From NCBI GenBank assembly GCA_030524205.1, contig JAUNGZ010000009.1:1-64000 (forward strand): a DNA stretch of 64,000 nucleotides, in the 5' to 3' direction. A program made the translations under genes and the position numbers. The stretch is from Eubacteriales bacterium. GTDB lineage: Bacteria; Bacillota; Clostridia; Oscillospirales; Butyricicoccaceae. Of this stretch, positions 25,904 through 34,363 are shown piece by piece (positions within the stretch are counted from its first letter, which is position 1; each line of letters starts with the position of its first letter). Under the pieces are notes generated by a model. That model was not told the DNA's origin and made no database searches. It worked only from the letters and a program-made list of their open reading frames with translations.

Positions 25904-26533
25904 GTGAATCTGATTTTACTTGGCGCTCCGGGCGCCGGCAAGGGTACGCTCGCGTCGTTCCTCATCGAAAAGATGGGGGCGCCGAGCGTGTCCACCGGCA
26001 ACATCCTGCGCGAAGCGATCAAAAACAACACCCCGCTCGGCCAGTCGGCCAAGCAGTTTATGGACGCCGGGCAGCTCGTACCGGACGAAGTCGTCATCGG
26101 CATGCTGAAGGAGCGCCTTGCGCAGCCCGACTGCCAAAACGGCTTCATCCTCGACGGCTTCCCGCGCACCATCCCGCAGGCGGAGGCGCTTGACACCATC
26201 GCGGAGATCCACTGCGCCCTGTCGCTCGAGGTGCCCGACGAGGTCATCGAGGGCCGCATGACCGGCCGCCGCGTCTGCCTGAAGTGCGGCGCGACGTACC
26301 ATGTCAAGGCCAATCCGCCCAAGGCGGAGGGCGTGTGCGACGTGTGCGGCGACGGCCTGCACATCCGCAAGGACGACAAGCCCGATGTGGTGCAGCACCG
26401 TCTGGCAACCTACCACGAGCAGACCGAGCCGCTCAAGGATTACTACGGCAAGCAGGGTAAGCTCAAGAGCATCGACGGTACGCAGGGTATTCGCCAGACA
26501 GAGAAGTTCGCCGTTCAGGCGCTGGGTCTGTAA
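25904..26533 (+). CDS. adk: Adenylate kinase, zinc-lid type
   Basis: Interconverts ATP+AMP and 2 ADP. The 209-residue protein has the P-loop GAPGAGKGTLASFLIEKMG at residues 7-25, LDGFPRTIPQAEALD near 82 and a LID domain with two Cys pairs (CLKCGATYH and CDVCGDGL) that should bind zinc. It starts at GTG 25904 after CTGGAGG. map begins two bases after its stop. Confidence 0.97.
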   Translation: MNLILLGAPGAGKGTLASFLIEKMGAPSVSTGNILREAIKNNTPLGQSAKQFMDAGQLVPDEVVIGMLKERLAQPDCQNGFILDGFPRTIPQAEALDTIAEIHCALSLEVPDEVIEGRMTGRRVCLKCGATYHVKANPPKAEGVCDVCGDGLHIRKDDKPDVVQHRLATYHEQTEPLKDYYGKQGKLKSIDGTQGIRQTEKFAVQALGL

Positions 26534-26535
26534 GT

Positions 26536-27300
26536 ATGATCCATATTAAATCCGAACAAGAGCTCGAACGGATGCGTTTGGCCTGCCGCATTACCGCCAT
26601 GGCGCGGAAGGCGGCGGCTGACGCGGTCCGTCCCGGAGTCACTACGGGCGAGATCGACCGGGTTGTCCGCAAAACGATCGAGGACGCGGGGGCCAAGCCC
26701 TCCTTCCTCGGCTACGGCGGCTTCCCCGGCAGCGCCTGTGTGTCGATCAACGACGAAGTCATCCACGGAATTCCTTCCAAAACGCGCGTCGTTAAGGAAG
26801 GCGATATCGTCAAGGTTGACGTGGGCGCCTATATCGGCGGCTTTCACGGCGACTGTGCGGCCACCATCGCCTGCGGCGAGGTGTCCGAGGAGGCCATGCG
26901 CTTGATCGAGGTGACCCGGCAGAGCTTCTATGAGGGTATCAAATTTGCCCGCGAGGGGGCACGCGTTTCCGATATTTCCGCGGCCGTGCAGGCCTATGTG
27001 GAGAAAAACGGCTTTTCGGTGGTGCGCGCATACGTCGGTCACGGCGTGGGCGAGAACCTGCACGAAAGCCCCGAGGTGCCGAATTTCGGCCGCCCGGGTC
27101 ACGGCCTTCGGCTGCAGCGCGGAATGACGCTCGCGGTGGAACCCATGGTCAACGTGGGCGTGTATGAGGTGAAGGTCCTGCCCGACGGCTGGACCGTTAA
27201 GACCAAGGACGGCAAGCTGTCCGCACACTATGAAAACACCATTGCCGTCACGGGCGGCGAGCCCGAAATACTGACCTGTATCGACGGCGAGGTGCTGTAA
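26536..27300 (+). CDS. map: Methionine aminopeptidase, type I
   Basis: Removes the initiator methionine. The 254-residue pita-bread enzyme has the metal ligands Asp and Asp in KVDVGAYIGGFHGDCAATIA (near residues 92-111), His in YVGHGVGENLHESPEVPNFG (near 169), Glu in LAVEPMVNVG (near 199) and Glu in HYENTIAVTG (near 235). The stop shares one base with the next gene. Confidence 0.97.
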   Translation: MIHIKSEQELERMRLACRITAMARKAAADAVRPGVTTGEIDRVVRKTIEDAGAKPSFLGYGGFPGSACVSINDEVIHGIPSKTRVVKEGDIVKVDVGAYIGGFHGDCAATIACGEVSEEAMRLIEVTRQSFYEGIKFAREGARVSDISAAVQAYVEKNGFSVVRAYVGHGVGENLHESPEVPNFGRPGHGLRLQRGMTLAVEPMVNVGVYEVKVLPDGWTVKTKDGKLSAHYENTIAVTGGEPEILTCIDGEVL

Positions 27301-27575
27301 TGGAGTCTCACGCAGCCGACATTGTGCTGTCGCTGACCGGAAGAGACAAAGGCCAGCTGATGCTGGTCGTCGCGGAAGAGGGGGATTTTCTTCTGCTGGC
27401 GAACGGACGCGCGCGCAGGGCGGAAGCCCCCAAGCGCAAGCGCCGCAAGCATGTAAGCCCGCAGGGCACGTGCGACGCGCGCACCCGGCAGAAACTGCTG
27501 GAAACCGGACGCCTGACCAACAGCGACATCCGCAAGGCCCTTTCCCTCTGGACGGGGGACGAGGACGCTAATTGA
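27300..27575 (+). CDS. KOW-domain RNA-binding protein
   Basis: A 91-residue basic protein of the L14e/L6e/L27e-like group often found between map and infA in Clostridia. It starts with a KOW-like strand pair (DIVLSLTGRDKGQLMLVVAE). A very basic middle follows (EAPKRKRRKHVSPQGTC). The C-terminal helix includes NSDIRKALSLW. Likely ribosome- or rRNA-associated by context; no precise role is established here. Translationally coupled to map by a TAATG junction. Confidence 0.85.
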   Translation: MESHAADIVLSLTGRDKGQLMLVVAEEGDFLLLANGRARRAEAPKRKRRKHVSPQGTCDARTRQKLLETGRLTNSDIRKALSLWTGDEDAN

Positions 27576-27594
27576 CCGAGGAGGGTAATACACT

Positions 27595-27813
27595 TTGGCA
27601 AAAGATGATGTAATCGAACTGGAAGGTACCGTCATAGAGGCGCTGCCTAACGCGATGTTCCAAGTTGAGCTGCCCAACGGCCATAAGATTCTGGCGCACA
27701 TCTCGGGCAAGCTCCGCATGAATTTTATCCGCATTCTTCCCGGCGACAAGGTCACGGTTCAAATGTCGCCCTACGACCTGACCCGCGGTCGTATCACCTG
27801 GCGAAGCAAGTAA
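27595..27813 (+). CDS. infA: Translation initiation factor IF-1
   Basis: 72-residue S1-fold protein that blocks the A site during initiation. Sequence [20 protein letters not shown] then [20 protein letters not shown] is canonical. It uses a TTG start after GGAGGG. Repeat copy 6 follows directly, so rpmJ lies 262 bases further on. Confidence 0.97.
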   Translation: MAKDDVIELEGTVIEALPNAMFQVELPNGHKILAHISGKLRMNFIRILPGDKVTVQMSPYDLTRGRITWRSK

Positions 27814-27818
27814 AGGAC

Positions 27819-27976
27819 GTATAGGGGGTATCCAATACCCCCTATATACGAAAGGAAGTTCCTTTGAAACTTCCTTTCGATACCCCCGGACGCGGCCCAA
27901 GGCCGCTGAGCCGCGGATTTTACGGATGCTTCGCTTCGCTCCGCAAAATGCCGCCGCTTTGCGGCGGAGGGCTGCG
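27819..27976 (+). repeat. Modular hairpin element, copy 6 (central hairpin lost)
   Basis: Plus-strand P0-bearing variant. P0 is a perfect 12-bp stem TATAGGGGGTAT (27820-27831 with 27835-27846), P1 a perfect 12-bp stem CGAAAGGAAGTT (27849-27860 with 27868-27879). A CCGCGG-type middle hairpin follows, then CGGATGCTTCG...CTCCG, and the end stem CCGCCGCTTTGCGGCGG. The A/T-flanked central hairpin of other copies is reduced to TTTTACGG. The remaining 27977-28075 shows only the rpmJ ribosome binding site TGGAGG. Confidence 0.65.
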
Positions 27977-28069
27977 GAGCAGATAAAGCGGGCGGAGGCG
28001 CGTAAGTGACCCGAGCGCCAGTGGTCATTCTTTGGAATGTCCCATCCCACCATACTATGATGGAGGTAA

Positions 28070-28189
<120 letters not shown>

Positions 28190-28348
28190 TTTCGATTGGA
28201 ACCACGGTTCCAATCGAGTCTGCCGACTACGAACCGCGCCCTTCGGGCACAATTCTACGTCGGTTTGTATAAAAACCCACGCGCATGTCGCGGGTTTTTA
28301 TGGCGCTTGCGTTGCAATCGCCTATTAAAAGCGCGCCGTTGGCGCGGA
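28190..28348 (+). repeat. Modular hairpin element, copy 7
   Basis: Plus-strand copy starting one base after the rpmJ stop. P1 stem TCGATTGGAACC (28192-28203 with 28206-28217). The middle hairpin has the CGCGCCCTTCGGGC core. The central hairpin AAAAACCC, loop with GCGCATGTCGC, GGGTTTTTA lies at 28271-28300. Then CGCTTGCG and the end stem GCGCGCCGTTGGCGCG follow. The rest up to rpsM holds AGACGG...CCTATACTGTGTCT, a weak promoter or hairpin. Confidence 0.78.
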
Positions 28349-28463
28349 TTCATTCATAAGTGGACACGACAAGCACGCGGAAGCGGCGCTGCAGGGGCGG
28401 AGACGGTCCCTATACTGTGTCTGCCAACACGTCTCGGTGAACAAATCGGAGGTTTTATTAAGT

Positions 28464-28832
28464 ATGGCACGTATTGCCGGTGTTGACCTTCCCCGCGAGA
28501 AGCGCGTGGAGATCGGCCTGACCTACGTCTTCGGCATTGGCCGCAAGACGTCCAACGAGATCCTTGCCAAGACCGGGATCAATCCCGATACCCGCGTAAA
28601 GGACCTGACGGAAGAAGAAGCCGCCAAGCTGCGTGAAGTGATCGACCGCGACTACAACGTCGAGGGCGACCTGCGCCGCGAGATCGGCCTGAATATCAAG
28701 CGTCTGGTTGAAATCGGCTGCTACCGCGGCCTGCGCCACCGCCGCGGCCTGCCGGTTCGCGGCCAGCGCACCAAGACCAACGCACGTACCCGCAAGGGCG
28801 CTAAAAAGACCGTTGCGAACAAGAAGAAGTAA
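28464..28832 (+). CDS. rpsM: 30S ribosomal protein S13
   Basis: Head protein forming bridge B1. The 122-residue sequence begins [40 protein letters not shown] (residues 84-103) is the S13 signature, followed by the basic tail. ATG 28464 is preceded by CGGAGG. Confidence 0.98.
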   Translation: MARIAGVDLPREKRVEIGLTYVFGIGRKTSNEILAKTGINPDTRVKDLTEEEAAKLREVIDRDYNVEGDLRREIGLNIKRLVEIGCYRGLRHRRGLPVRGQRTKTNARTRKGAKKTVANKKK

Positions 28833-28848
28833 GGAGGGGAACGTATAA

Positions 28849-29253
28849 ATGGCTAAGGTACAGCAGAAGAAGGGCGCGACCCGTACGCGCCGCCGCGAGC
28901 GTAAGAACATTGAGAAGGGCGCGGCGCACATCCGTTCCTCTTTCAACAACACGATCGTTACCATCACCGACACGAACGGCAATGCCATTTCCTGGGCTTC
29001 CGCCGGCGAAATGGGCTTCCGCGGTTCGCGTAAGTCCACTCCGTTCGCAGCGCAGACCGCGGCCGAGACCGCCGCTGCCGCCGCGATGGAGCACGGCCTC
29101 AAGACCATCGAAGTCTACGTGAAGGGCCCGGGCTCCGGCCGTGAGGCCGCGATCCGCGCGCTGCAGGCCGCCGGCCTCGAGGTTACCATGATTAAGGACG
29201 TAACCCCGATCCCGCACAACGGCTGCCGCCCGCCCAAGCGCAGAAGAGTATAA
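28849..29253 (+). CDS. rpsK: 30S ribosomal protein S11
   Basis: Platform protein near the E-site mRNA. The 134-residue protein has [20 protein letters not shown] near residue 24 and the signature [20 protein letters not shown] near the C-terminus. The N-terminus is basic ([14 protein letters not shown]). Sixteen bases after rpsM. Confidence 0.98.
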   Translation: MAKVQQKKGATRTRRRERKNIEKGAAHIRSSFNNTIVTITDTNGNAISWASAGEMGFRGSRKSTPFAAQTAAETAAAAAMEHGLKTIEVYVKGPGSGREAAIRALQAAGLEVTMIKDVTPIPHNGCRPPKRRRV

Positions 29254-29273
29254 TAGAGGAGGAAACCAAATAA

Positions 29274-29867
29274 ATGGCTAAGAATACACAGCCCGTTCTC
29301 AAGCGCTGCAAGACGCTTGGTCTCTCCCCCGCGGTGCTTGGTTACTCCAAGTCCACCAAGCGCCAGCCCAAGCAGTCCCGCCGCAAGCAGTCCGAATACG
29401 GCATGCAGCTGGCGGAAAAGCAGAAGGTAAAATTCATCTACGGCGTGCTCGAGAAGCAGTTCCATGCTTACTACGAGAAGGCCGAGCGCAAGCAGGGCAT
29501 CACCGGCGAGATCCTGCTGCAGGAGCTCGAGCGCCGTCTGGATAACGTCGTGTTCCGCATGGGCTTCGGCAACACCCGCCGCGAAGCCCGCCAGCTCGTC
29601 AACCACGCGCACTTCACCGTAAACGGCAAGCGCGTCAACATCCCGTCTTATCAGGTAAAGCCGGGCGACGTGGTAGCGGTTTCCGAGAAGAGCCGTTCGA
29701 CCACCAAGTTCAAGTCCCTGCTCGAGGAAAACGGCAAGAAGGCCTGCCCGAAGTGGATCGACAAGGCCAAGGATTCCTTTGAGGGCAAGATCGTTGCGAT
29801 GCCCGCGCGCGACGACATCGACTACGATGTTGCCGAGCACCTCATCGTCGAGTTGTACTCGAAGTAA
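29274..29867 (+). CDS. rpsD: 30S ribosomal protein S4
   Basis: 16S rRNA assembly initiator and fidelity protein. The 197-residue sequence has the S4/S5-type LERRLDNVVFRMGFGNTRRE near residues 85-104 with the S4 RNA-binding domain ARQLVNHAHFTVNGKRVNIP after it. Its N-terminus lacks the CxxC pairs, so it is the zinc-free (C-minus) form. A plain 84-base gap precedes rpoA; I see no structure of note there. Confidence 0.97.
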   Translation: MAKNTQPVLKRCKTLGLSPAVLGYSKSTKRQPKQSRRKQSEYGMQLAEKQKVKFIYGVLEKQFHAYYEKAERKQGITGEILLQELERRLDNVVFRMGFGNTRREARQLVNHAHFTVNGKRVNIPSYQVKPGDVVAVSEKSRSTTKFKSLLEENGKKACPKWIDKAKDSFEGKIVAMPARDDIDYDVAEHLIVELYSK

Positions 29868-29951
29868 CAGACCCTCGCTTTTGGAGCCGGCGCGGCGTCT
29901 GCTGCGCCTGCTCCGCTTAGAGTTTCCAACCAACGTGAAGGAGGGTACCAC

Positions 29952-30899
29952 ATGATCGAAATCGAAAAGCCGCGTATTGACTGTGAACAGCTCGCCGAGG
30001 ATGGCTCTTACGGCAAATTCGTTGTAGAGCCCCTCGAGCGCGGATATGGCACCACGCTGGGCAACTCCCTGCGCCGCATTCTGCTTTCCTCGCTGCCCGG
30101 AACGGCGGCGTCGAGCATCAAGATCGCCGGCGTGCAGCATGAGTTCTCCACCATTCCGGGCGTCAAGGAAGACGTAACCGAAATCGTGCTGAACATCAAG
30201 GGCATCATCGCCAAGCTGCACTGCGACGGTCCCAAGACGGTCTATATCGAGGCCGCAGGCGAAGGCGAGGTCAAGGCGGGTGATATCCACGCCGACGGCG
30301 AGGTCGAGATTCTCAATCCCGACCTGCACATCGCCACCCTGATGAGCGATGCGCGTCTGTCTATGGAGATCACGCTGACTTCCGGCCGCGGCTATGTCCC
30401 GGCTGAGAAGAACAAGCAGCACCAGACCTCCATCGGCGTCATTCCGGTGGATTCGATCTACACGCCGGTCTATAAGGTCAATTATACGGTGGAAAACACC
30501 CGTGTGCGCGACCTGACCGACTACGATAAGCTTACGCTCGAGGTTTGGACCGACGGCACCATCACCGCACGGGACGCTGTTTCGCTCGGCGCCAAGGTGC
30601 TGCGCGACCATCTCGATCTGTTCGTCGACCTGTCCGAAGAAATCGGTTCGAAGTCGACCGTTGTTGAAAAGGCCGAAGCGCAGCACGATAAGGTGCTTGA
30701 AATGACCATCGAGGAGCTTGATTTCTCGGTGCGCTCGTTCAACTGCCTCAAGCGCGCGGGCATCAACACGGTGGAGGACCTGATCAACACCTCGGAAGAG
30801 GACATGATGAAGGTGCGCAACCTCGGCCGCAAATCGCTGGAAGAGGTGATTGGCAAGCTGGAGGCCATGGGCCTGTCGCTGGCCAAGTCCGACGAATAA
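29952..30899 (+). CDS. rpoA: DNA-directed RNA polymerase alpha subunit
   Basis: Scaffold of RNA polymerase and contact point for UP elements and activators. The 315-residue protein has the N-terminal dimerisation domain with [20 protein letters not shown] (residues 22-41). The C-terminal domain contains [20 protein letters not shown] near 254 and [20 protein letters not shown] near 291. Standard length and location. Confidence 0.98.
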   Translation: MIEIEKPRIDCEQLAEDGSYGKFVVEPLERGYGTTLGNSLRRILLSSLPGTAASSIKIAGVQHEFSTIPGVKEDVTEIVLNIKGIIAKLHCDGPKTVYIEAAGEGEVKAGDIHADGEVEILNPDLHIATLMSDARLSMEITLTSGRGYVPAEKNKQHQTSIGVIPVDSIYTPVYKVNYTVENTRVRDLTDYDKLTLEVWTDGTITARDAVSLGAKVLRDHLDLFVDLSEEIGSKSTVVEKAEAQHDKVLEMTIEELDFSVRSFNCLKRAGINTVEDLINTSEEDMMKVRNLGRKSLEEVIGKLEAMGLSLAKSDE

Positions 30900-30973
30900 G
30901 CACACTGATTTGAAGAAGCGGCGGCACGGAAGGCCGCGCCGCCGCCCTTACTTGATACTGGAGGTAACAACGA

Positions 30974-31318
30974 ATGGCTAACAATCGCAAGCTCGGCCGT
31001 CCGACCGACCACCGCATGGCGATGCTGCGCGCGATGGTAACCTACCTGCTCGAAAACGGCAGAGTGGAAACCACCGTGGCCCGCGCCAAGGAAGTCGGCC
31101 CGCTGACCGAAAAGATGATTACCCTCGGCAAGAAGAACACCCTTGCCACCCGCCGTCAGGCGATGGCGTTCGTCACCAAGGAAGCTGTCGTCGCCAAGCT
31201 GTTCTCTGAGATCGCGCCCGAGTATGCCGACCGCAACGGCGGCTACACCCGCATCATCAAGACCGGCCCGCGCCGCGGCGACGCCGCTGAAATGGCGATC
31301 ATCGAGCTGGTTAAGTAA
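30974..31318 (+). CDS. rplQ: 50S ribosomal protein L17
   Basis: Last gene of the superoperon. The 114-residue protein begins [20 protein letters not shown] and ends [20 protein letters not shown] 30974 follows GGAGG. A strong terminator follows 27 bases after the stop. Confidence 0.98.
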   Translation: MANNRKLGRPTDHRMAMLRAMVTYLLENGRVETTVARAKEVGPLTEKMITLGKKNTLATRRQAMAFVTKEAVVAKLFSEIAPEYADRNGGYTRIIKTGPRRGDAAEMAIIELVK

Positions 31319-31345
31319 TTAACGGCTCAAAGAAGATGATTTAAG

Positions 31346-31384
31346 AAGGTTATCCAGTAGCGTGCTTACTGGATAACCTTTTTT
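31346..31384 (+). terminator. Intrinsic terminator of the ribosomal superoperon
   Basis: Perfect 14-bp stem, arm AAGGTTATCCAGTA, followed by six T. Strong rho-independent signal. Confidence 0.93.
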
Positions 31385-31479
31385 GTTTGCGGCGGGGCTG
31401 ACAGCGGCGCGCACGCAGAGTCAAGACGGAAACGGCGGCCTTTGTTAGAATAAGCATACAGAGAAAGGGAGTGGCACGA

Positions 31480-32349
31480 TTGGACTGGGTGACCGGACTG
31501 CAAAATGCGATCGACTACATGGAGGAGCACCTGACCGAACCGCTCGATTATGCGGAGATTGCAAAGCGGGCGTATTCTTCCAGCTTTCACTTTCAGCGCA
31601 TTTTCGGCATTCTTTGCGGGTATACAGTGGGCGAGTACATCCGCATGCGGCGGCTGACGCTTGCGGGCAGCGCGCTGGCCGGCTCGGACTGCCGGGTGGT
31701 CGACGTTGCGCTGCGGTATGGGTACGACAGCCCGGAAAGCTTCGCGCGCGCGTTTCAGCGGTTCCACGGCATCAAGCCCTCGCAGGCGCGCGAAAACAGC
31801 GCGCGCCTGCGCTCGTTCTCCCGGCTCTCTGTAAAACTTATTTTGGAAGGTGGAAGAACAATGGAGTACCGGATCGAAAAGAAGGACGCATTCCGCGTGA
31901 TTGCGAAAAAGGAGCGGATGCAGGGCGGGGAAGTAAGCCCGATGGAGATTCAAAAGCTATGGAGCCGCTGCCGGAGCGATGGCACGATCGACGCCTTGTG
32001 CCGCTGCATGGGTGACAAGCCGGTGTTTGGCAACGCGGTGGCGGGTATTTGTCTGGATAACCCGCAGGAGGGTGATTTTGATTACGCGATCGGCGTGGGC
32101 TATGAGGGAGGCGAGGTTCCCGCCGGCTTTGCGCTCGCCGACATCCCGGCGTACACGTGGGTGATCTTTCCCTGCCGCGGGCCGATGCCGGAGGCGTTTC
32201 AGGAGCTTTGGAAACGCATTTACAGCGAGTTTTTCCCGACGAGCGAATACCAGCCCGCGGGCGGCCTATGCTTGGAGGTTTATCCGGGCGATAATGTCAA
32301 CGATCAGGATTATTACTGCGAGATCTGGATCTCGGCGGAGAAAAAATGA
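31480..32349 (+). CDS. AraC-family regulator with GyrI-like effector domain
   Basis: 289-residue protein. The N-terminal AraC DNA-binding domain (about residues 1-105) has MDWVTGLQNAIDYMEEHLTE, FHFQRIFGILCGYTVGEYIR and ALRYGYDSPESFARAFQRFH, with GIKPSQAR closing it. The rest (about 125-289) matches the GyrI/SOUL-like small-molecule binding fold (MEYRIEKKDAFRVIAKKERM ... CEIWISAEKK). I prefer TTG 31480, nine bases after AAAGGGAG, over GTG 31471, which abuts the site. It probably senses a drug-like or amphipathic compound. No obvious target gene adjoins it. Confidence 0.87.
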   Translation: MDWVTGLQNAIDYMEEHLTEPLDYAEIAKRAYSSSFHFQRIFGILCGYTVGEYIRMRRLTLAGSALAGSDCRVVDVALRYGYDSPESFARAFQRFHGIKPSQARENSARLRSFSRLSVKLILEGGRTMEYRIEKKDAFRVIAKKERMQGGEVSPMEIQKLWSRCRSDGTIDALCRCMGDKPVFGNAVAGICLDNPQEGDFDYAIGVGYEGGEVPAGFALADIPAYTWVIFPCRGPMPEAFQELWKRIYSEFFPTSEYQPAGGLCLEVYPGDNVNDQDYYCEIWISAEKK

Positions 32350-32398
32350 AAATACCGCCGCCGGCGCGCGGCATGCGAAAGAAAAACACAGAAATCCC

Positions 32399-32427
32399 TT
32401 GCAATACGCGGGATTTCGTGCTATACT
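32399..32427 (+). promoter_or_regulatory. Promoter of the rimP-nusA-infB operon
   Basis: TTGCAA, 17-base spacer, TATACT with extended TG (TGCTATACT). Good sigma-A match. Confidence 0.8.
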
Positions 32428-32452
32428 ACTAACGTTAAGTAAGATAAGTAAT

Positions 32453-32482
32453 CGTAAGGAGTGGCGAAAGCCACTCCTTACG
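32453..32482 (+). promoter_or_regulatory. Leader hairpin with GAAA tetraloop
   Basis: Perfect 13-bp stem (arm CGTAAGGAGTGGC) closed by a GAAA loop, in the rimP leader about 20 bases after the start point. No T-run follows, so it is not a terminator; it may be a protein-binding or processing site for control of the nusA operon. Confidence 0.6.
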
Positions 32483-32513
32483 CTTTGCTTGGGACAAAAA
32501 AGGAGGGACGGCC

Positions 32514-32978
32514 TTGCAGGCAAAACAGATCGTCGCCCGCGTGGAAGAGCTGGTAAAGCCGTTGTGCGCGGAAGCCGGCGTTTCGCTGTGGGACGTGGAA
32601 TTTGAAAAAGAGGGCGGACAGTATATGCTGACCGTCACCGTCGACCACCCGGACGGCGTGAACATCGACCAGTGCGAGCAGGTCTCGCGCGCGCTCGACC
32701 CCATGCTGGACGCGAAGGAGTTTGACGACATGCCGTCCTATACGCTCTGCGTTTCCTCGGCGGGCCTGACGCGGCGGCTCAAGCGCCCCGAGCACTTCGC
32801 CGCCTTTGTCGGCCATACGGTGGAAATCGGCTTTTATAAGCCGGTGAACGGCGTGAAGCAGACCGAGGGCACGCTCGTTTCTTACGACGAGGGCCGCGTG
32901 ACGCTGGAAACCGGCGGCGCGCAGACCGTTTACGAGCCGAAGGATATTGCCGCGGTCAGACTCGCGGTTGAAATTTAA
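32514..32978 (+). CDS. rimP: Ribosome maturation factor RimP
   Basis: 30S maturation factor. The 154-residue protein has the N-terminal alpha/beta domain (AEAGVSLWDVEFEKEGGQYM, then LTVTVDHPDGVNIDQCEQVS near residues 39-58) and a C-terminal SH3-like domain. YTLCVSSAGLTRRLKRPEHF lies near 79. It starts at TTG 32514 after AGGAGGG and opens the conserved rimP-nusA-infB operon. Confidence 0.95.
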   Translation: MQAKQIVARVEELVKPLCAEAGVSLWDVEFEKEGGQYMLTVTVDHPDGVNIDQCEQVSRALDPMLDAKEFDDMPSYTLCVSSAGLTRRLKRPEHFAAFVGHTVEIGFYKPVNGVKQTEGTLVSYDEGRVTLETGGAQTVYEPKDIAAVRLAVEI

Positions 32979-32987
32979 GGAGTTGGA

Positions 32988-34061
32988 TTGGAAAAAATGG
33001 TGAACGCAGAATTTTTTGATGCACTTGTGCAGCTTGAAAAGGAGAAGGGCATACCGGTCGATTATATGCTGGACCGCGTCGGGCAGGCGCTCATTACCGC
33101 CTACAAGCGCGATAACGACGGCATGACCGACAACGTGTTTGTCGAGCCGGACCGCGAGAAGAAAACGATCCGCATGTATGTCCGCAAAACGGTCGTCAAG
33201 GCCGAGGACCTTTACGAGCCTTACGAGGAAATCACCCCTGAGGAGGCTGAGGAGTACAAAAAGAATCCCATGGTGGGCGACATCATCGACATCGACATCC
33301 CGACCAAATCGTTCGGCCGCATCGCCGCCCAGACCGCCAAGCAGGTTATCATTCAGGGCATCCGCGAAGCCGAGCGCGGCATGGTCATTTCAGAATTTGA
33401 GTCCAAGGAGCACGAAATCCTTAGCGGCGTAATCGCCCGCATCGACCCCCGTTCGGGCAACGCGTATCTCGACGTGATTTCCGGCGGCGAAAAGACGGAG
33501 GCCGTTTTGGCGGCTTCCGAGCAGGTGCGCGGCGAGGAGCTCGAGGAAGGCCAGCGCATTAAGGTCTACCTGATCGAGGTGCGCCGCGGCACGCGCGGCC
33601 CGCAGGTCGTCGTATCCCGCACCCACCCAGGTCTGGTCAAGCGTCTGTTCGAGCTGGAGGTGCCCGAAATCCACTCCGGCGTGGTCGAGGTTAAGTCCAT
33701 CGCCCGCGAAGCCGGCAACCGCACCAAGATCGCCGTCATGTCGCACGATGAAAACGTCGACCCGATCGGCGCGTGCGTGGGTACGCGCGGGGCGCGCGTG
33801 GCCAACATCGGCGGCGAGCTGAACGGCGAGAAGATCGACATTATCAAATGGTCGGAGGATACCGCGCAGTTTGTTTCCGCGGCGCTTGCCCCGGCGGACG
33901 TCGTTTCCGCCTCCGTGCAGGCCGATAATAAATCCTGCCGCGTGATCGTGCCGGACGACCAGCTTTCGCTCGCGATCGGCAAGGAGGGGCAGAACGCCCG
34001 CCTCGCCGCCAAGCTGACCGGCTGCAAGATCGACATTGCGCCCGAGTCGCAGGCCGAATAA
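32988..34061 (+). CDS. nusA: Transcription termination/antitermination protein NusA
   Basis: Binds elongating RNA polymerase and nascent RNA. The 357-residue protein has an N-terminal polymerase-binding domain (to about 130), an S1 domain (around 135-200, VISEFESKEHEILSGVIARI) and two KH domains (DPIGACVGTRGARVANIGGE near 258, LSLAIGKEGQNARLAAKLTG near 325). The acidic C-terminal repeats of enteric NusA are absent, as is normal in Bacillota. TTG 32988 fits the ribosome binding site better than ATG 32997. Confidence 0.96.
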   Translation: MEKMVNAEFFDALVQLEKEKGIPVDYMLDRVGQALITAYKRDNDGMTDNVFVEPDREKKTIRMYVRKTVVKAEDLYEPYEEITPEEAEEYKKNPMVGDIIDIDIPTKSFGRIAAQTAKQVIIQGIREAERGMVISEFESKEHEILSGVIARIDPRSGNAYLDVISGGEKTEAVLAASEQVRGEELEEGQRIKVYLIEVRRGTRGPQVVVSRTHPGLVKRLFELEVPEIHSGVVEVKSIAREAGNRTKIAVMSHDENVDPIGACVGTRGARVANIGGELNGEKIDIIKWSEDTAQFVSAALAPADVVSASVQADNKSCRVIVPDDQLSLAIGKEGQNARLAAKLTGCKIDIAPESQAE

Positions 34062-34084
34062 CCCAAACGGAGGTGCGGCAGAAT

Positions 34085-34363
34085 ATGGTGCAAAAGAAAA
34101 TCCCGATGCGGCAGTGCCTTGGCTGCCGTGAGATGTTTCCCAAGCGCGAGCTGATCCGCGTGGTGCGCTCGCCCGAGGGCGAATTATCGCTCGACTTCAA
34201 GGGAAAGGCGCCGGGCCGCGGCGCGTATCTGTGCGGCAGGCCCGAATGCCTGAAAAAGGCGCGCAAAAGCCGCGCGATTGAGCGGGCGCTTTCGGTTCCG
34301 GTGCCCGAGGAGGTATACGACGCGCTCGAGCGGCAGATGGAGGACGAAGCAAATGGAGAATGA
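34085..34363 (+). CDS. rnpM: YlxR/RnpM RNA-binding protein
   Basis: 92-residue DUF448 protein with the typical start KIPMRQCLGCREMFPKRELI and GRGAYLCGRPECLKKARKSR near residue 42. Family members bind RNA and in Bacillus modulate RNase P; the exact role here is inferred from family and position. It overlaps the following L7Ae-type gene by 11 bases. Confidence 0.9.
   Translation: MVQKKIPMRQCLGCREMFPKRELIRVVRSPEGELSLDFKGKAPGRGAYLCGRPECLKKARKSRAIERALSVPVPEEVYDALERQMEDEANGE

Noticed and set aside
28384-28463. Promoter with CCTATACT before rpsM
   Set aside because: The -10-like word lies in a small hairpin and no acceptable -35 box is at the right distance.
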